In this document: one piece after another, positions 1 to 12,214 of the stretch
How positions within the stretch are numbered: position 1 is the stretch's first letter
How the letters are laid out: every line of letters begins with the position of its first letter
Source: Apoda limacodes
Lineage: Eukaryota; Arthropoda; Insecta; Lepidoptera; Limacodidae
Reading direction: 5' to 3'
DNA length: 64,000 nt
NCBI GenBank assembly: GCA_946406115.1
Contig: OX291545.1
Location: 28,205,153-28,269,152 of the forward strand
Made by a program: the position numbers and the translations under genes
Notes under the pieces: model-generated
The model's input: the letters and a program-made list of their open reading frames with translations, nothing else
Databases searched by the model: none
What the model was told of the DNA's origin: nothing

Positions 1-1401
1 CCCCCTTAATTTTTTCTTCTAGTTTGTTTCGCCATAATACAAATTTCACATTTTAAAATATTGACTTTTTTATCATCAAAATCAATTCCGTCCGCAACTT
101 TTAACAATTTTAATAAACATTCATTTAACGGGTGTCCCATTTTAATATGCCACATATTTATGCCATCTTGTCTTTTTGTGTAGAGTGACACATCTGTATC
201 AGCTACCCGCTTTTCTATGTCTATGGCATAGAGACCTTCTGATGTCTTTTTACCTTTTAAAATTATTTCAGAGTCTTTGGTAATAACTACAGACTGGTTC
301 GTAAAGAGAACTTCTCCAACATTCTTTGTAACATGATTTAAACAGACATTAGGTTCTGTGTTAAGTTAGGCACAAATAATGCTTTTTGCAATGTCACATC
401 TTGACCAATTATTTTACCTTGGCTTTGTGCCAACATAACTTCATCATGCATCGCGACACTAATTTCTGAATGAAATTCTCGAAATTCACCTTAAATCTCT
501 TCATTATTTGTCATGTGAATTGAGCAACCCGAGTCAACTATAAATCGCATGCTACTATTTTTTTCTGTGTAATTTTTAGACAAAAACGATGTATGTTTCT
601 TATTATTATAGTTATTTGTATTCATTGATTTTCTTTATCTTTATTGTAATTGTTTTTATTTTGTTTATTATTTCTAAAGAAACAATTCGCTTCAGTATGG
701 TTCGTCTTCTTACAAATTGAACAGGGTTTTGTTTTACACTGTTTCATGGTATGACCCATGCGATTGCAGTTCATGCATTTCATAACTTTCTGCGACTTGA
801 AAGCTATTGCAATACTTTCAGTTTTATTTAGCCTATGTTCTTCTGTTAAAAGGCGACTTTTTAAGTTTTTAAGGGTCTTTTGGTCAGATGGTGTAGATTC
901 CCATGCAGTCGTAAAATATGATATTGTTCCGGTAGTGAACTAAGCTATTTTGAAACAATTACTTCATCATCCAAAGTTTGACCGAGTTTTTTTAGTCTAA
1001 ATGAAAAATTTTCTATTTCAGACAGGAAATCATTAATGCTTTGGTTACTCTGATATTTGTAATTGAAAAATTCTTGTAAAATCTGACGTTTGTTAAGTTC
1101 TTCCGACCCATCATACAAACTGCATAGATTGTCGAACATATCTTTTGCATTTTCGCAATTTAATAAATGATGCACGTGTTTTTTTTATTGACGTAATTAG
1201 AAGTGCTTGTGCTTGAGCATCTTTTCTTTACCAATCACTTTTCTTAATTTCGTCATTACTCGATACATTCGATATTATTTCGTATAATCCTTTTGATTTA
1301 AAATTAATTTTTATTTCAAATTTCCATATATTATATGATGCGGCATCCACTAACCTGGTTATGTAGGAATTTTCCTCTGATGATTCACCCCATTTCGCCA
1401 T
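1..1401 (-). pseudogene. Copia-type gag-pol, 5' part, broken
   Basis: Read on the minus strand from an ATG at 1401, this is the start of a Ty1/Copia polyprotein cut by the window edge. In order: an N-terminal gag segment ending at a stop near 1230; a UBN2-type gag domain (about 945-1190) in a shifted frame; two CCHC zinc knuckles (about 681-780; CX2CX4HX4C twice); an aspartic protease motif DSGCSIHMT (about 511-536); and a GAG-pre-integrase zinc region (6-191; HX3H-like with CX2C, 'CEICIMAK'). Stops and frameshifts fall between domains (near 1230, 955, 480 and 365), so it cannot make a polyprotein. The domain order is diagnostic of Copia. Integrase and reverse transcriptase would lie left of the window. 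Confidence 0.9.
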
Positions 1402-1466
1402 TTTTACAATTTAAATACTTTATTTTATTTTACGTAAATATTATTTACTCTATTTTTATTTTAAAA

Positions 1467-1482
1467 TGCAGGCCCATGACCT
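1467..1482 (-). other. Putative primer-binding site of the Copia element
   Basis: On the minus strand GGTCATGGGCCTGC lies just downstream of the inferred LTR end and upstream of the gag ATG. It closely resembles GGTTATGGGCCCAG, the complement of the anticodon region of initiator tRNA-Met used as a half-tRNA primer by copia-type elements. Position and sequence agree; primer use is inference from the family. Confidence 0.55.
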
Positions 1483-1703
1483 GTTATGCGGGGTGATTAA
1501 TAAGGCGATACGCAGTGGATATTTTAAGATATTTATTTATCAATTATCAATATAAATATGTATTCATGATAGATATATTTTCTTTCTATTACTTTCTTAC
1601 TTTTAAATCAACTGAAATATAGACAATTTAAAATACAATTAACCTTTTTACTATCTCAAGACCCCTACAACCAATTGTAAGTCAAATCAATGCCCCCTGT
1701 TAA
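1482..1703 (-). repeat. Probable 5' LTR of the Copia element
   Basis: In element sense this segment ends in ...GCATAACA directly before the primer-binding site, the expected CA terminus of a Copia LTR, and contains an AATAAA. The outer edge is set at a TATTAACAGGGGG-like start near 1703 (canonical would be TGTT...), so that boundary is uncertain. The 3' LTR is outside the window, so the two LTRs cannot be compared for age. Confidence 0.4.
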
Positions 1704-3399
1704 TACTGGCAATAAAGTATAGGTATAGTACCTTTTTATATTGACACGTTAAGTTTTTATTATGACACTGATGCCTAGTGTTTTGAGTTTGAAAATTATA
1801 CTTCGACGTATATCCGTGTACTACAAGCGATGGGTTATTAATATAATTTACGATAATATTCCACTATTGTTTAATTTGCATTTATCACCCCCACTTACGA
1901 CACATAAGCGAAACACATAACTAAAGTTTTGCAACCACTAATAGGTACACTAACAAAATACTTTTTATATATGCAATGGAAATTGTACGTTCACTGGCGT
2001 TCTTAGATGTTAAATTGAATGTACGAGAAGATGGCTCTATCGTATATCTCTATTGTATATCGGAAACCTACACACACGTAAAGATACCTGAACGCCTCCT
2101 CGAATCATCACCCGCTTCACCTACAATCAGTTGTGACGTTTCTGACTAACCGATGAAACGATTCAGTTTGGGATTCGAACCCAAGCCTTGGTCAGTATGA
2201 CTCAACCCCATGGCCGTCAAATTTGAATATAGAAAAGAGATAATAGTGGGTTCGATTCTCGCCTATATTCACGTGGCTAAAATTTTGGAACCGACACTTA
2301 GAAAACAATTCTTTAGGTAAAATAATATTTATTTTATGTTTTCCTAATAACAAATTTATCTAAAATATAATTCTATTATACGACCTACATTAAGATAACA
2401 CTTTACAAAAGTTTAGTAATTTTTTTGATATTCACTGTATACCTATTGGCACTGTAACACTCACTGTATATTGGAGCTTTAGGTCAGCCTAGGTTAAACT
2501 GACTGATATCACGTTGTGACGAATCGCAGAATTGCCACCAAGGCAACGTAGACGTCTGAGCCCATGGTCATGGCTACTATAGCCAGCTGATCAGGGTTGC
2601 GCCTGGAACTCGGGGTCGCTGGCCTTCGCTTCCAGCTGGTATTGCTTAGGTACGAAGTATGGGGTCACTGTCTTCTAAGGCCGGCTGATGCTGTTTCTTA
2701 TGTTGTTGACCTCATATTTTTTATTAGGGCAGAGTGAGGCCACTTTCTATTATTTTAAGTTTCCTGGTAGACGAATTTGAAAATACTGCGCTGACGCTGA
2801 GCCTGCAGTGGTTTTTATGAGGGCTCCATACTTCCGCAATGCGACGCGTCTTTGGCTGTACCAATCCATGGACGCTTGCAATTTCGAGTTCGACGATTGG
2901 TCGAGCCGTTCTTCAAAATTTCTGGAAATTTCGAAATTTCGCTTGTCGAGAATTTAATTGGTCCACACGTCTTTTTTTCATTCACTTTGCTCTTGTTCTA
3001 GAAGTTTCCCGTGTGATGTAACTTCCGGCCGTAAACTTCGTCTATATGTACTTATGTAGGTACATGTACGATGGCGAGCAGTGCCGTCGAATGTAATAAC
3101 ATTAAATCGAGTTCATGATCATAACCTATGAGACCCTGAACATTTAGATTCTGATCTGGCACATGTTCAGGCACTCAAGAGAAACGGGTACAAAACGAGT
3201 AGAAGAAGTTCAGTTCGCCGAAATACAAGTACGAAGAATCCAGAAGTTAGCAGACAGCCAGCGTTCATGCCCTGAAGCATAATACGTACGTACTGCCTTT
3301 TCCGGGTTCGAAACACTACTCGTGATTTGTGTTTTAATGTCTTTATAATAAATTAATGTCTGCACCACATTTGAAACTGGCTGAGAGGGTCGCTGGGCC
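1704..3399. other. Intergenic, no gene recognised
   Basis: AT-rich left part, with a tRNA-like T-arm at 2168-2184 (5-bp TTGGG/CCCAA stem, 7-nt loop, minus strand) that lacks a matching acceptor stem, so it is a tRNA pseudogene or SINE head at best. 2500-3020 is less AT-rich and holds short ORFs without recognisable domains. No splice-supported coding sequence is evident. Confidence 0.4.
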
Positions 3400-3490
3400 T
3401 CTAACATCGGCAAAAAAACCTTTAACCGTAAATTTAATTGTGGAATGAGCTCCTTGCCAAGGTTTTCTCAAAGGAGTTACGGATAAAATT
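3400..3490 (+). pseudogene. Fragment of the C-terminus of the window's jockey/CR1-like LINE
   Basis: Around 3439-3480 the DNA GTGGAATGAGCTCC.TGCCAAGG matches almost base for base the segment near 17000 of the full LINE, which encodes the LWNELPAKVF motif. The reading frame is degraded and no poly(A) tail follows. It is a short relic of the same family as the element at 13467-17209. Confidence 0.75.
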
Positions 3491-3559
3491 GGATCGCTTT
3501 TGAGTAAATTCTCCATTAAGATATGTTGCGTTATTTCAAATTTAACTTAATTTAAAGAG

Positions 3560-3919
3560 GTGCGCGTGCGCACGCCAAAGGACGTTATCCCGTACCAAAC
3601 ACCAGGTGTCTACAAAATTGACTGCAGCTGCGGCAGTTCTTACATTAGCCAGATTGGCCACACAATTGCGGACAGGATCGAAGAAAATATTGCTGCTGTA
3701 GAGAATTGCCAGACGACAAACTCAGCTACAGCGGAACATCTGATTAACTCAAATTGTAACCACTGGATTGAGCTCCACCAGCCTAAGGTTTTGTCCACCG
3801 ATCGCCAATATTACCGTAGCTTAGTACGCGAAGCGATTGAAATAAAAAAGCATAAGAACTTCAATCGTGAGGATGGATACAAAATATCGCCTGCATGGAA
3901 TCCAGTCATAGGAAAATAG
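3560..3919 (+). pseudogene. Penelope-like element, GIY-YIG endonuclease domain fragment
   Basis: The 119-residue ORF reads as the C-terminal endonuclease domain of a Penelope-like retroelement. The GIY half is GVYKIDC (about residues 16-22), followed by CSCG and the YIG half SYISQIG (about 27-33). A conserved arginine follows in ADRIEE, and the glutamate in NSATAEHLI (about 55-63). In Penelope-type enzymes these residues form the nuclease active centre beside the reverse transcriptase; here YIG has become YIS. No reverse transcriptase is visible upstream, so the copy is 5'-truncated. The stop at 3919 is followed by a terminal segment (4066-4142) repeated twice elsewhere in the window, which supports this being the element's 3' end. 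A stand-alone host nuclease is unlikely. Confidence 0.85.
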
Positions 3920-4065
3920 AGCTCTCGAATTTTATCAACGAGCGCACCCGAGGACACCGTTAGTGTTGTGTGTAGTGATTATGACAAGTATAAAGACGAA
4001 GTGAAGGTAGCTCAACAGGACGCCTCAACTCGAAACCGAAGTCGCCGCACACCGCCAGTCTACCC

Positions 4066-4142
4066 GTGACCAAGGTTGGTGGTCGGGAAAAAGGTATTTT
4101 ACCAAATAACGACGCGTTTAATCTCGTTTTATTTTTAAATTA
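4066..4142 (+). repeat. Penelope-like element 3' terminal segment
   Basis: Sequence from GTGACCAAGG through GGGAAAAAGGTATTTT to CGCGTTTAATCTCGTTTT matches, in reverse, 62914-62995 and in part 61571-61640. It lies about 150 bp after the GIY-YIG stop codon, so it is the end shared by copies of this family. Confidence 0.75.
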
Positions 4143-4449
4143 GGTACTTTACTGTTGTATTTTATTTTAGTGTAAACTAAATGAACACTAAGATGGCTTA
4201 AAAATTATGTTTGACTGCTTAGCACTCAAAAACTGGTAACTTACGTCTTATGGTACACACCTACACTGAGCTGCAAAGAAAGCGGATCGGAAAGAAAAAC
4301 CTCAATAACTTCCAAAATATTTACTTTACTATCTTTATATAAATATTTAGTTTACTTTGAATAAAAGTAAGTTAACTAAAAATAAGAATTTTTTACTATA
4401 TTTCGATAAATGTGCTACGGTATCAAAGATGCAACTTTCACGCTTTTGT

Positions 4450-5260
4450 GTATTGCAACCACGAGTTGTTAATACAACCGTTATACGGTTTGTCACGCTT
4501 TCCACCTGATTTCTGAGCCGATGCTAAAGAATATTCTCACATTCCTCTATTGGTGCCTCTTTCGGTTTACGAAGCGAGATTGGAAGGGAATTTCACTGGC
4601 GTACACGTCATCCCAGTTTGTCCCAGGCATGTTTACTAAAAATGGGCATACTCATTTAAGATTTCATTCACGTATCTTTCTGTCGTTAAAGTGCCATTTT
4701 TATCACAACTAGCTTGGTGGGACTTTCGGAAGAAATTCCAGCCCGCACACGTGAATGCCTCCGTCGTACGGCACTTTCTCTTCAATGCAATCTAGGTTAT
4801 AGAGCTCTCCTGGTATTCTGTAGACTCTGCTCTCATCCTGTTTGTAAAGATCCTCTACTCGCCCGAAAGCATTACTCTTGACTAGTCCAATTCATGTGTT
4901 CTCTAGCGCAACTCATTCTTGAATTTCGATGCTGCCTTTCGACCATTTGCGGATCTTAACGGCTTTCAGTTTGCTTCAGCAAGATGCCGCTTCACTGTAA
5001 ACGTGCCTGGATTGCTCCCTATCAGCACTTAAACGTGATTTTTGACTTCAAGCCGTTTGAAATCGATTCCCCCGCGCTGTCGTGCTCCTTGTTCAGCTTG
5101 TTCCTGGTCTGCGAATATCGAATCCAGTCTCTTCAAATCGCTGGAGCACTCTTTGAAAGGTTAAATGCGATACACCAACAGTTCCCGCTGTATAACGCTG
5201 ACTGCACCCGACTTTGTCTAGAATAATGAATTTCTGCACAAGAAATGCCATATTTATATG
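4450..5260 (-). pseudogene. Tc1/mariner-family transposase, degraded
   Basis: Minus-strand translation shows the order of a Tc1-type transposase. First comes a paired-like helix-turn-helix with a linker around 5093-5240 (TFQRVLQRFEETG followed by RRPG). Then come the middle of the catalytic domain around 4750-4870, the NGTLTTERYVNEIL segment near 4640-4700, and a C-terminal RITVVLTTRGCNT near 4440-4480. The family's usual length is about 340 codons; here there are many stops and frame changes, and the DDE/D residues cannot be placed with confidence. Clear terminal inverted repeats were not found. It is a long-dead copy. Confidence 0.75.
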
Positions 5261-5391
5261 ATGGAACGGAAACAAAAGTAAAACAAATAGTTTCAAATTT
5301 GCTGTTCAAATTTTAAATTATGTCATTGACTAGTTAATAGTTTTCATAATGGGTTACCAAGAACCAAAAGAACACAATCATTATATGTAGA

Positions 5392-6330
5392 GACTAGCTT
5401 CTGCCCGTGACTTTGTCTGCGTGGACTTATGAAAAAAGACAGCTTTTGACTGTTAACGATTTCACCTACCGTAATATACAAATTTTCACTCCCTATTTCG
5501 TTGTATTGGGGATAATTTTAAAAAGGTGAAACACATCAATTTTAATTTTTAACCTAAAGGCGAGAAACAAATTTTTATTCAAAAATGACGACTTGCGTAT
5601 TTACCAACGCCCAACCCTTATTTAACTATCCTAAGAAATGAATTTTACAAAATCCTTTCTCAGCACTCGTTCACGTTGTAACAGAAACCTATATGTGCAG
5701 AATTCCAAGTCTTTAGGCACAAAGATATCGGAGTTCTCATACAAATTTTCATCGCCTATTTCGCCCCCTAGGGGGGCAAAAAACAAAAACACATCAATCT
5801 AAACTTTATACTATAATCAATAACCAATTTTTATGCATTTAGTTTACAAAGTTAAGGATTGTCTACAAACTTTCATTAAGTTAAGTTAAGTAATTATGGG
5901 GGCATAGAGGATGATTTTCTTGTACGCCTACGTTGTAACTGGATCCTCGTTGTAACATTTTAAAAAGTATCGAAGTTCTTACAAATTTTCATCACCTATT
6001 TAGCCTCTAGGGGATGCTTATCCATGATCGTTCACCGATCATATACCGATATATATGCCATTCTTAATTTTTAATCTTAAGGCGAAACGTTAAGTTTTGT
6101 GCATTCAATTTCAAAATTTACGGATTCCCATACAAACATCCAACCCCTATTTTACCCCTTTAGGAGACGATTATTGCAAAATCTTTTCTTAGTGCTCGCC
6201 TACGAAATAACAGGAAACTTTATGCTAAATTTTTCGCGACCCAGTAGTTTGAGTGTAGCTGTGGCTTGATTTATCAATCAGTCAGTCAGTTCACTCTTTT
6301 ATCTCATTAAGAACATATACAAATAGAAAG
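5392..6330 (+). repeat. Complex interspersed repeat with internal near-repeats
   Basis: Begins ACTAGCTTCTGCCCGTGACTT, the start of a repeat family common in moth DNA, and ends TCAATCAGTCAGTCAGTTCA. Inside, a module (TACAAATTTTCA.C.CCTATTT followed by CCCCTAGGGG-like sequence) recurs at about 5478, 5740, 5978 and 6130. There is no ORF. It is non-autonomous; the parent element is not identified. Confidence 0.6.
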
Positions 6331-9300
6331 CGAAATTCTTATCCTAACTAATATTGGAAAGCCTGTTCGCTTATTAGTTTCTTTCGCTTAGCGTCACTAC
6401 AGGGTATTTGAATTGATTTTTGGTTCAGAGATTGTTAAGGTGCCGGAGAGGGACATAGGCTACTTTTTTTCTGAAAATGTTCCATAGCGCAGATATAACT
6501 ATAACTGAACATGGACTAACTATAGCTTGCTGTAGCAAACTTTCGTACTATACTCAAAGACTTTCCGTATACGAACCCCACGCCGGTAATCGAATCTTAC
6601 ACGAGCAACACAATATATAGGCAAAAGCTCGTGTCTATATATTGTATCTGCCTCATGCTTTATGTTTTTATTTAACTGTTACTACATGAAGATACACTAA
6701 TAGCTTAATAATTCGTAAGCGAATGTATCTATCAAACTCTAGTTTACATAAACACAATGTAATATTATCTCAATGTAAAACACAGCTACCTCCTGGGAAA
6801 TTCGCATCAATACCGCAGTATTTCCCTAACCTGTCACTCAGTAAGATGAAGCCCTCCCATCCAATATATCGGCGGGCGAAAATCTTAATCCAATACGGGG
6901 CGACAGCGAATGATTTATACAGGGCGCCAATCTACTGATCGACGACAGTAAAATGCTGCTTAAGAGTAATTTCTCTCTATCTAATCAGTCAGATAAAATT
7001 TTATCACCAGGTTTTTGAAAGACAATAGACTAGAACCGTTTTCTAAATAAATCAATCGCGTTTGCCATTTAGAAATGAACTACTTATAATTTTAAATAGT
7101 TCACGTACATTTGAAATGTTATTATTATTCAGAAGAGCATGTTGATTACAGGTACAGTTCATTTTATCTAGATCTCCATTTGTCAAAATGCACCTTCTCC
7201 AGGGGACGCCTATGAACTTACTATTTATAATAAATTCAAAGATAATGGTTGGTTGAAATCATCGATGATTAACACAATCGCATGCTACTATTTGGCTGAT
7301 TTTCTACAGCGGCCGATACCGACAATCAATTAATAAAATAATATTTATTCAAATGACGTCACGCACAACATGTGTCGGTGCAATATTGCGGTCTAAGCAT
7401 TTGGTTTGCCGTTTGTCTACTGCACCGCCGACATCGGATAACCCATAATTTGGGCCACCGATCTGAACAATATTTTTGATTGGATTGCCAAACAAATGAC
7501 GTAAGTGCTTTTTCATTCCGACCGACGACACTTCGTATAATTTTTAAAAACTGCTACGCTTTTTAAAAACGATTATCAAATTAAAATAATGGAAACTTCA
7601 TTAAGCGGAAAGTATCTCACTTTAGCCGTTCTTTATTTTCACTACATAAATTCTCTTCTTTTCTTCTCTCCTTAAATTTCTATTCATGGCGTCTTACGTG
7701 TATTTCTTTACAAAAATACATAGCTAGAGCATTTATAAAGTAATTATAACTATGGTTTGAATTAGTTTTATGATTAACTGATTGATTCTATAGGTCAGTG
7801 ATTCACCTCCGATAGCCATTTTAGCGGCTCTGTCTGTCCGCAATACACTCAACATTCGAGCACCTGAGCGCAATCACATTACCCTCCCACCTTCTTTTCT
7901 GTCGGGTGAGGAAGGATTTTTTTCTCACATACGGTTATATTGCTTCGATAGAACACAATTTGCCATCACCGAAGTAGAACATAAACCCTTTACCACTTGT
8001 ACCTGCTAGATAGTTTCTAACAAAATTCCATTCCGTCAACGCTTTATTGCAACGCAATTGAAAGTACAATGGTCAGCTGTGACCTAGGCCCGACACAAAT
8101 AAGACATATCCCAGTTTTAAAGCGAATAAAAAAAAGTAGGTTGTATGTTTTTTATTTTGTGTGTGTGTGTGTAACGCTTTAACTTTCCGGATTGAGAACA
8201 GAGCTTACCGATTTTACATATATCAAAGGGTCAACCCACGGTCCAAGACAACCAGAGCTAGGTAAGAAAATGTTTTCAGTTGTATCCTTTTAGACTTTGA
8301 TCATTTTAGTCGACCCATGTAAGTTTCTGCGTGGCGGAGGCACCAGTGTGTTTGGGAGAAACAAAACAATAGACGACAGAATTATCGCTAACGTAACGAA
8401 AAAGAAAAGAAATACAATAGACATAGTAGGTATCTATGCAATATAAGTTAAACACTTATAATTTCTTACAGAATTTCACATTTTATTTTTCTGTTTTGTG
8501 GTATAAAATCTTTTATTATGCTAATTCATTTAAGTTTCTAATAAATAAATAGCTCTTACTAACAATATTCTTTACGGACTTTAATGAAGATTAAATATTT
8601 TGAAACACTCTTATTTATTATAATGATATACTACACACTGTAGGTGCTAAGGTTGTATTAAAATGCGGAGCGATAATTCTGTCTTTGGTAATGTAGCTGT
8701 AGCCATAGATATGGCATTTTCGAAGAAAGATTATTTCATGAATATTGTATTGTTGTATGTTATCTTAATTCTATGAAGATATGTGTATTTGTAAGATTTA
8801 TGTTTGAACTAGGACTTTATAAGTCACTGGTAGTTGTTCACAATGTATTATAACGTACATAAATAATTCAATACTTCTAATAGACAACCAGTTGAATTTA
8901 ATCGCATTCTATATTTGAAATATAGCTGACAACAACTAGAAGGGTTCCATTAACGGAGTCTCGTTATTAATGGGATGTTCCCGGGCATCCGATTAAATGC
9001 AATCACCGGTAATCCGCGCCACGAGAACTAGTGTTGTCAATTTCTGCTTTCGTTTTACCTATTTAATATATATCTTTACGGTTTTTATCCCCAGAATATA
9101 ATCAGAGGCTAAGCACACACCCACATCATAATATGGTGGACAGCCACTTTTCACCAACACTTGGGTAATAAATATTGTGTTTCTTACTTATAATTTATGA
9201 ATGACTACTCGATATTCCAGGGTACTTTCCATTGCCAGTAGGTATAGCCGTTATAGAGATAAAAATATTACTTTGCAATTTTTTAATTGGTGTGATCTCC

Positions 9301-11435
9301 ATGAGTGATAAATCTCCAATAGTAATTTGGAAGCTTCGATTTTGGCAACACTGCTCTGTTAGCAGAGAGGAGGCACGCTGGCACGCACTAATTACCGAAG
9401 AGAATTCGATGCAATAAATCACGGACATAATATTACTGCGAGCCCGTAACGTCGCGTCGCTCAGGAATGCGTGCCCAAAATCCAGTGGGGTCAGCTACTG
9501 AAATGTGGACCTCGTTTGTCGATATTATCTAAATTTTAATTTAGTTTGGCAGACCTGAGGAGATTGTCAATATGATGAAAAATAATTAGATTTTTTTTTT
9601 TTGAATGTTGTGATTTTGGATTAATTTTAATGAGTTTCCTTTGGAACTCTATATTCTTCTACATATATGTAGTTACAACTTAATTCGCAATTTCGTACCA
9701 CCAACCACCACATGGTACATACAAATACTGATTCTTTGTAAAAAATAAGAGACGCTTAGAAAAGCGTATTGTAGTAACTTGAATTTTTTTCGTTTTGCGA
9801 ATTCAATTCAATTCAATTTGCGAATGCACAACTAAGTAATATTTGATATCCTCTTGGTGCTTTTGACGACAAAAACATGTAGAAAAAGGTATTTTTTTCT
9901 CCTTTTTGCAAAACGTTTATTTGTTTATAATTATTTCAATGTGAAAAATATACTTAATTAAATTTTGTCTCGACCGTAGTTGTTTACCATGTCATGTTTA
10001 TGTCCGGTTGAAGGTGTACAAACTGCATACAGTCTACCACGGTACCACGAGCTAAGTATTTATGAACAGGCATTGAGCTGTATAATATCCAATGGGAGGG
10101 AATATATTTTGCAAACTGATTACACACTTGCGCAAATTGAAGGTTGGACAAGGATTGTTCTGTTTGTTTAGAATAAGTACATGCCTGCGTTGCGTGGCAT
10201 TCAAAGTATTATTTTTTTTGTTTTTCTTGCGAGCCTTTAGCGTTTCGTCTGAGCGATTCTACGAAATGTTGCTACCAAACACCCATCTCGGGAGGTGGGT
10301 ATTTTGCGTTACTTTTTAATAGCTGTCAAATCTGAAAGTGAAGCCTTTGACCTATAATTATAACGTTGTTTTTGACGTGACAACGTCTTATAAATTGGTT
10401 TGCCGGGTGACACTTCAAGAAACTGCGTTACGCTCCGCTCACGTTATGCGCTCACAATGAGAGCGAGTGAGAGGCACGCGCCCGCCTAAGAGCGAGAGAG
10501 ACAGACATAAAATCATTGTCACGTAAAACTTTCGCCCGTATACCGACTTTACAGGCAACCAGTTTTTTTTTTAAAGGAAAGTTTATTTTCGCATTATGAA
10601 CTTTAATATATTTGTTATTATCTATAAAATAATCAGATTAAAATACTAAAACATATACAGACATGGAACTGTCAGAAAATGACGCAAAATGCGTTTCGTT
10701 TGAACAATAATAGCGCCGCTGAAATTATCAGATGCACTTAGACGGAACAGGTAGTTCGTGTTAAAATGAGGTTTTACTATTAAATTGCAACGCGGCTCAG
10801 AAGGAACGCCCTAATTGTGTAATAAGCTCTATATTGAGTTTTCCAAAGAGCTAGGCCCTTAGATTCAGTTTTATACCGATACATTTAGTACCTATAACTA
10901 GTTGAATCGGTCATTTTAAAAGGGCAGTTATGAAGACTTTCTAATTTTACAGGAGAAGTAAAAAACTAATTTTACACTACAAATGCTCTAAAAGAACCTT
11001 CATGCATAGTCAACAATAGGGTTGAAAGTACGTGTTTGCAGAGATTATTACTTTCTTGCCCGTTTAGAGCTCCGCTTCGGGCCTCAAACTACACTTTCAC
11101 CCCTTGGTGAACAATGTACTATTTAACTATATTTTGTAGAAACTTATTATTAACAATTAAAGTCATTTCAAATATCCGTGAGCGTATTAAACGATACAAA
11201 TCAAATTATTTTCTTAATTAACTTTGTTAAAGGGAATCAACAATTTTTTCAAGTCGCAAGTGCCCTTTTTTCTAAATGAACACATATTTTTCATACAAGA
11301 GTGCCCTTTTCAACCTTAGAGTGTGATTGTATCACGTAAATGCCTTTTTGAAAATGAACGGATAATTTGAAACACTTTGAAGTGTGTAAAAAGTACCGTT
11401 TTTCTCATGGAAAGCTCGTTACATATAAAGGATTT
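6331..11435. other. About 5 kb without a recognisable gene
   Basis: Mostly AT-rich. A (GT)n run lies at 8157-8172. A 61-codon ORF at 7349-7531 (minus) has no recognised domain. Short GC-richer islands lie at 8930-9020, 9280-9500 and 10380-10560; the last contains repeated GAGAG/GCTC motifs. Neither strand offers a chain of exons or transposon domains that I can name. The islands could be conserved non-coding DNA or old repeats. Confidence 0.4.
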
Positions 11436-12214
11436 TAATTAGGGATATTCAATATACATCGATGCATCGAAATCACTCGATGTTTGCAATACGCTACATC
11501 GAATTGATCCAATTTTTTGATAAGCTATTGATACAATCGATGTATCGATGTATTTTGTTAAAACATCGAATCGATGATAATCAGTTAATTTAAAGGCAAT
11601 TGTAGGCAGATTATATGAGAACCCATTAGAAATTTGGAATGATCTCAATATTCAGCTTCCTAAACTTCATACAGTTGCTTACAAATACTTAAACATGGTA
11701 GGAGCTTCAGTCCCATCGTAACGTTTGTTTTCTTAAGCAGCACAAATCGTCAACCAACACCGAAATAGACTATTTGAATAAACTTTTGTTTTAGCAAAGT
11801 CTGTCAAAACAACACTGGAAATAGGACTTTAATTCTGGAGTGTCCATAATTGTAGATGATTGTTATTTAATTTGTAACTTTTATAATAATATTACTATAA
11901 AAAAGATTATTATAATACATGGCTTTTAGTGTTTTTGTATAAACTACATTTGAATCAGCGATGGTTTGTATGAAAAACGACATTCAAGTTGTTAAAAACT
12001 TTTAATCGTTCATTTATTGGTGACATTATCCTATATAATTATGAATAGACGTTTGCATGGACTGGCTATAGCTTTGTGAACTAATGTGAGAAAAAGTACT
12101 CGATTTTCAAAAAACATCGATGTTGCTAACCGATACATAGGAAGACATCGATGCTCAATTCCGATATGTCGCATCGAAAAAAACATCGATGTTTTTTCGA
12201 AATGGACACCCCAA
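11436..12214 (+). mobile_element. hAT-family remnant with ATCGATG-rich ends
   Basis: The left end TTAGGGATATTCAAT and the right end, read inward, TTGGGGTGTCCATTT form imperfect terminal inverted repeats. Both flanks carry clusters of ACATCGATG and its relatives (about 11458-11580 and 12113-12190), as in hAT subterminal repeats. Between them lies the C-terminal dimerisation domain of a hAT transposase (separate entry). Most of the transposase is gone. A target duplication was not identified, so the exact edges are uncertain. Confidence 0.65.
11617..11829 (+). pseudogene. hAT transposase C-terminal dimerisation domain, broken
   Basis: The plus-frame translation begins NPLEIWNDLNIQLPKL, continues TVAYKYLNMVGASVPS, then RLFS and AAQIVNQHRNRL. 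This is the hAT C-terminal motif (P-A/T-S-V-P-S-E-R-x-F-S followed by G/A-x-I-V-N-x-R-R-N-R-L). The glutamate expected in SERLFS and the residue after RLFS have become TAA stops, and another stop follows. Enough is left to assign the family but not the subfamily. The catalytic core and zinc finger are absent. Confidence 0.8.

Noticed and set aside
2168..2184. tRNA gene on the minus strand
   Set aside because: A good T-arm is present, but no matching acceptor or D-arm could be folded.
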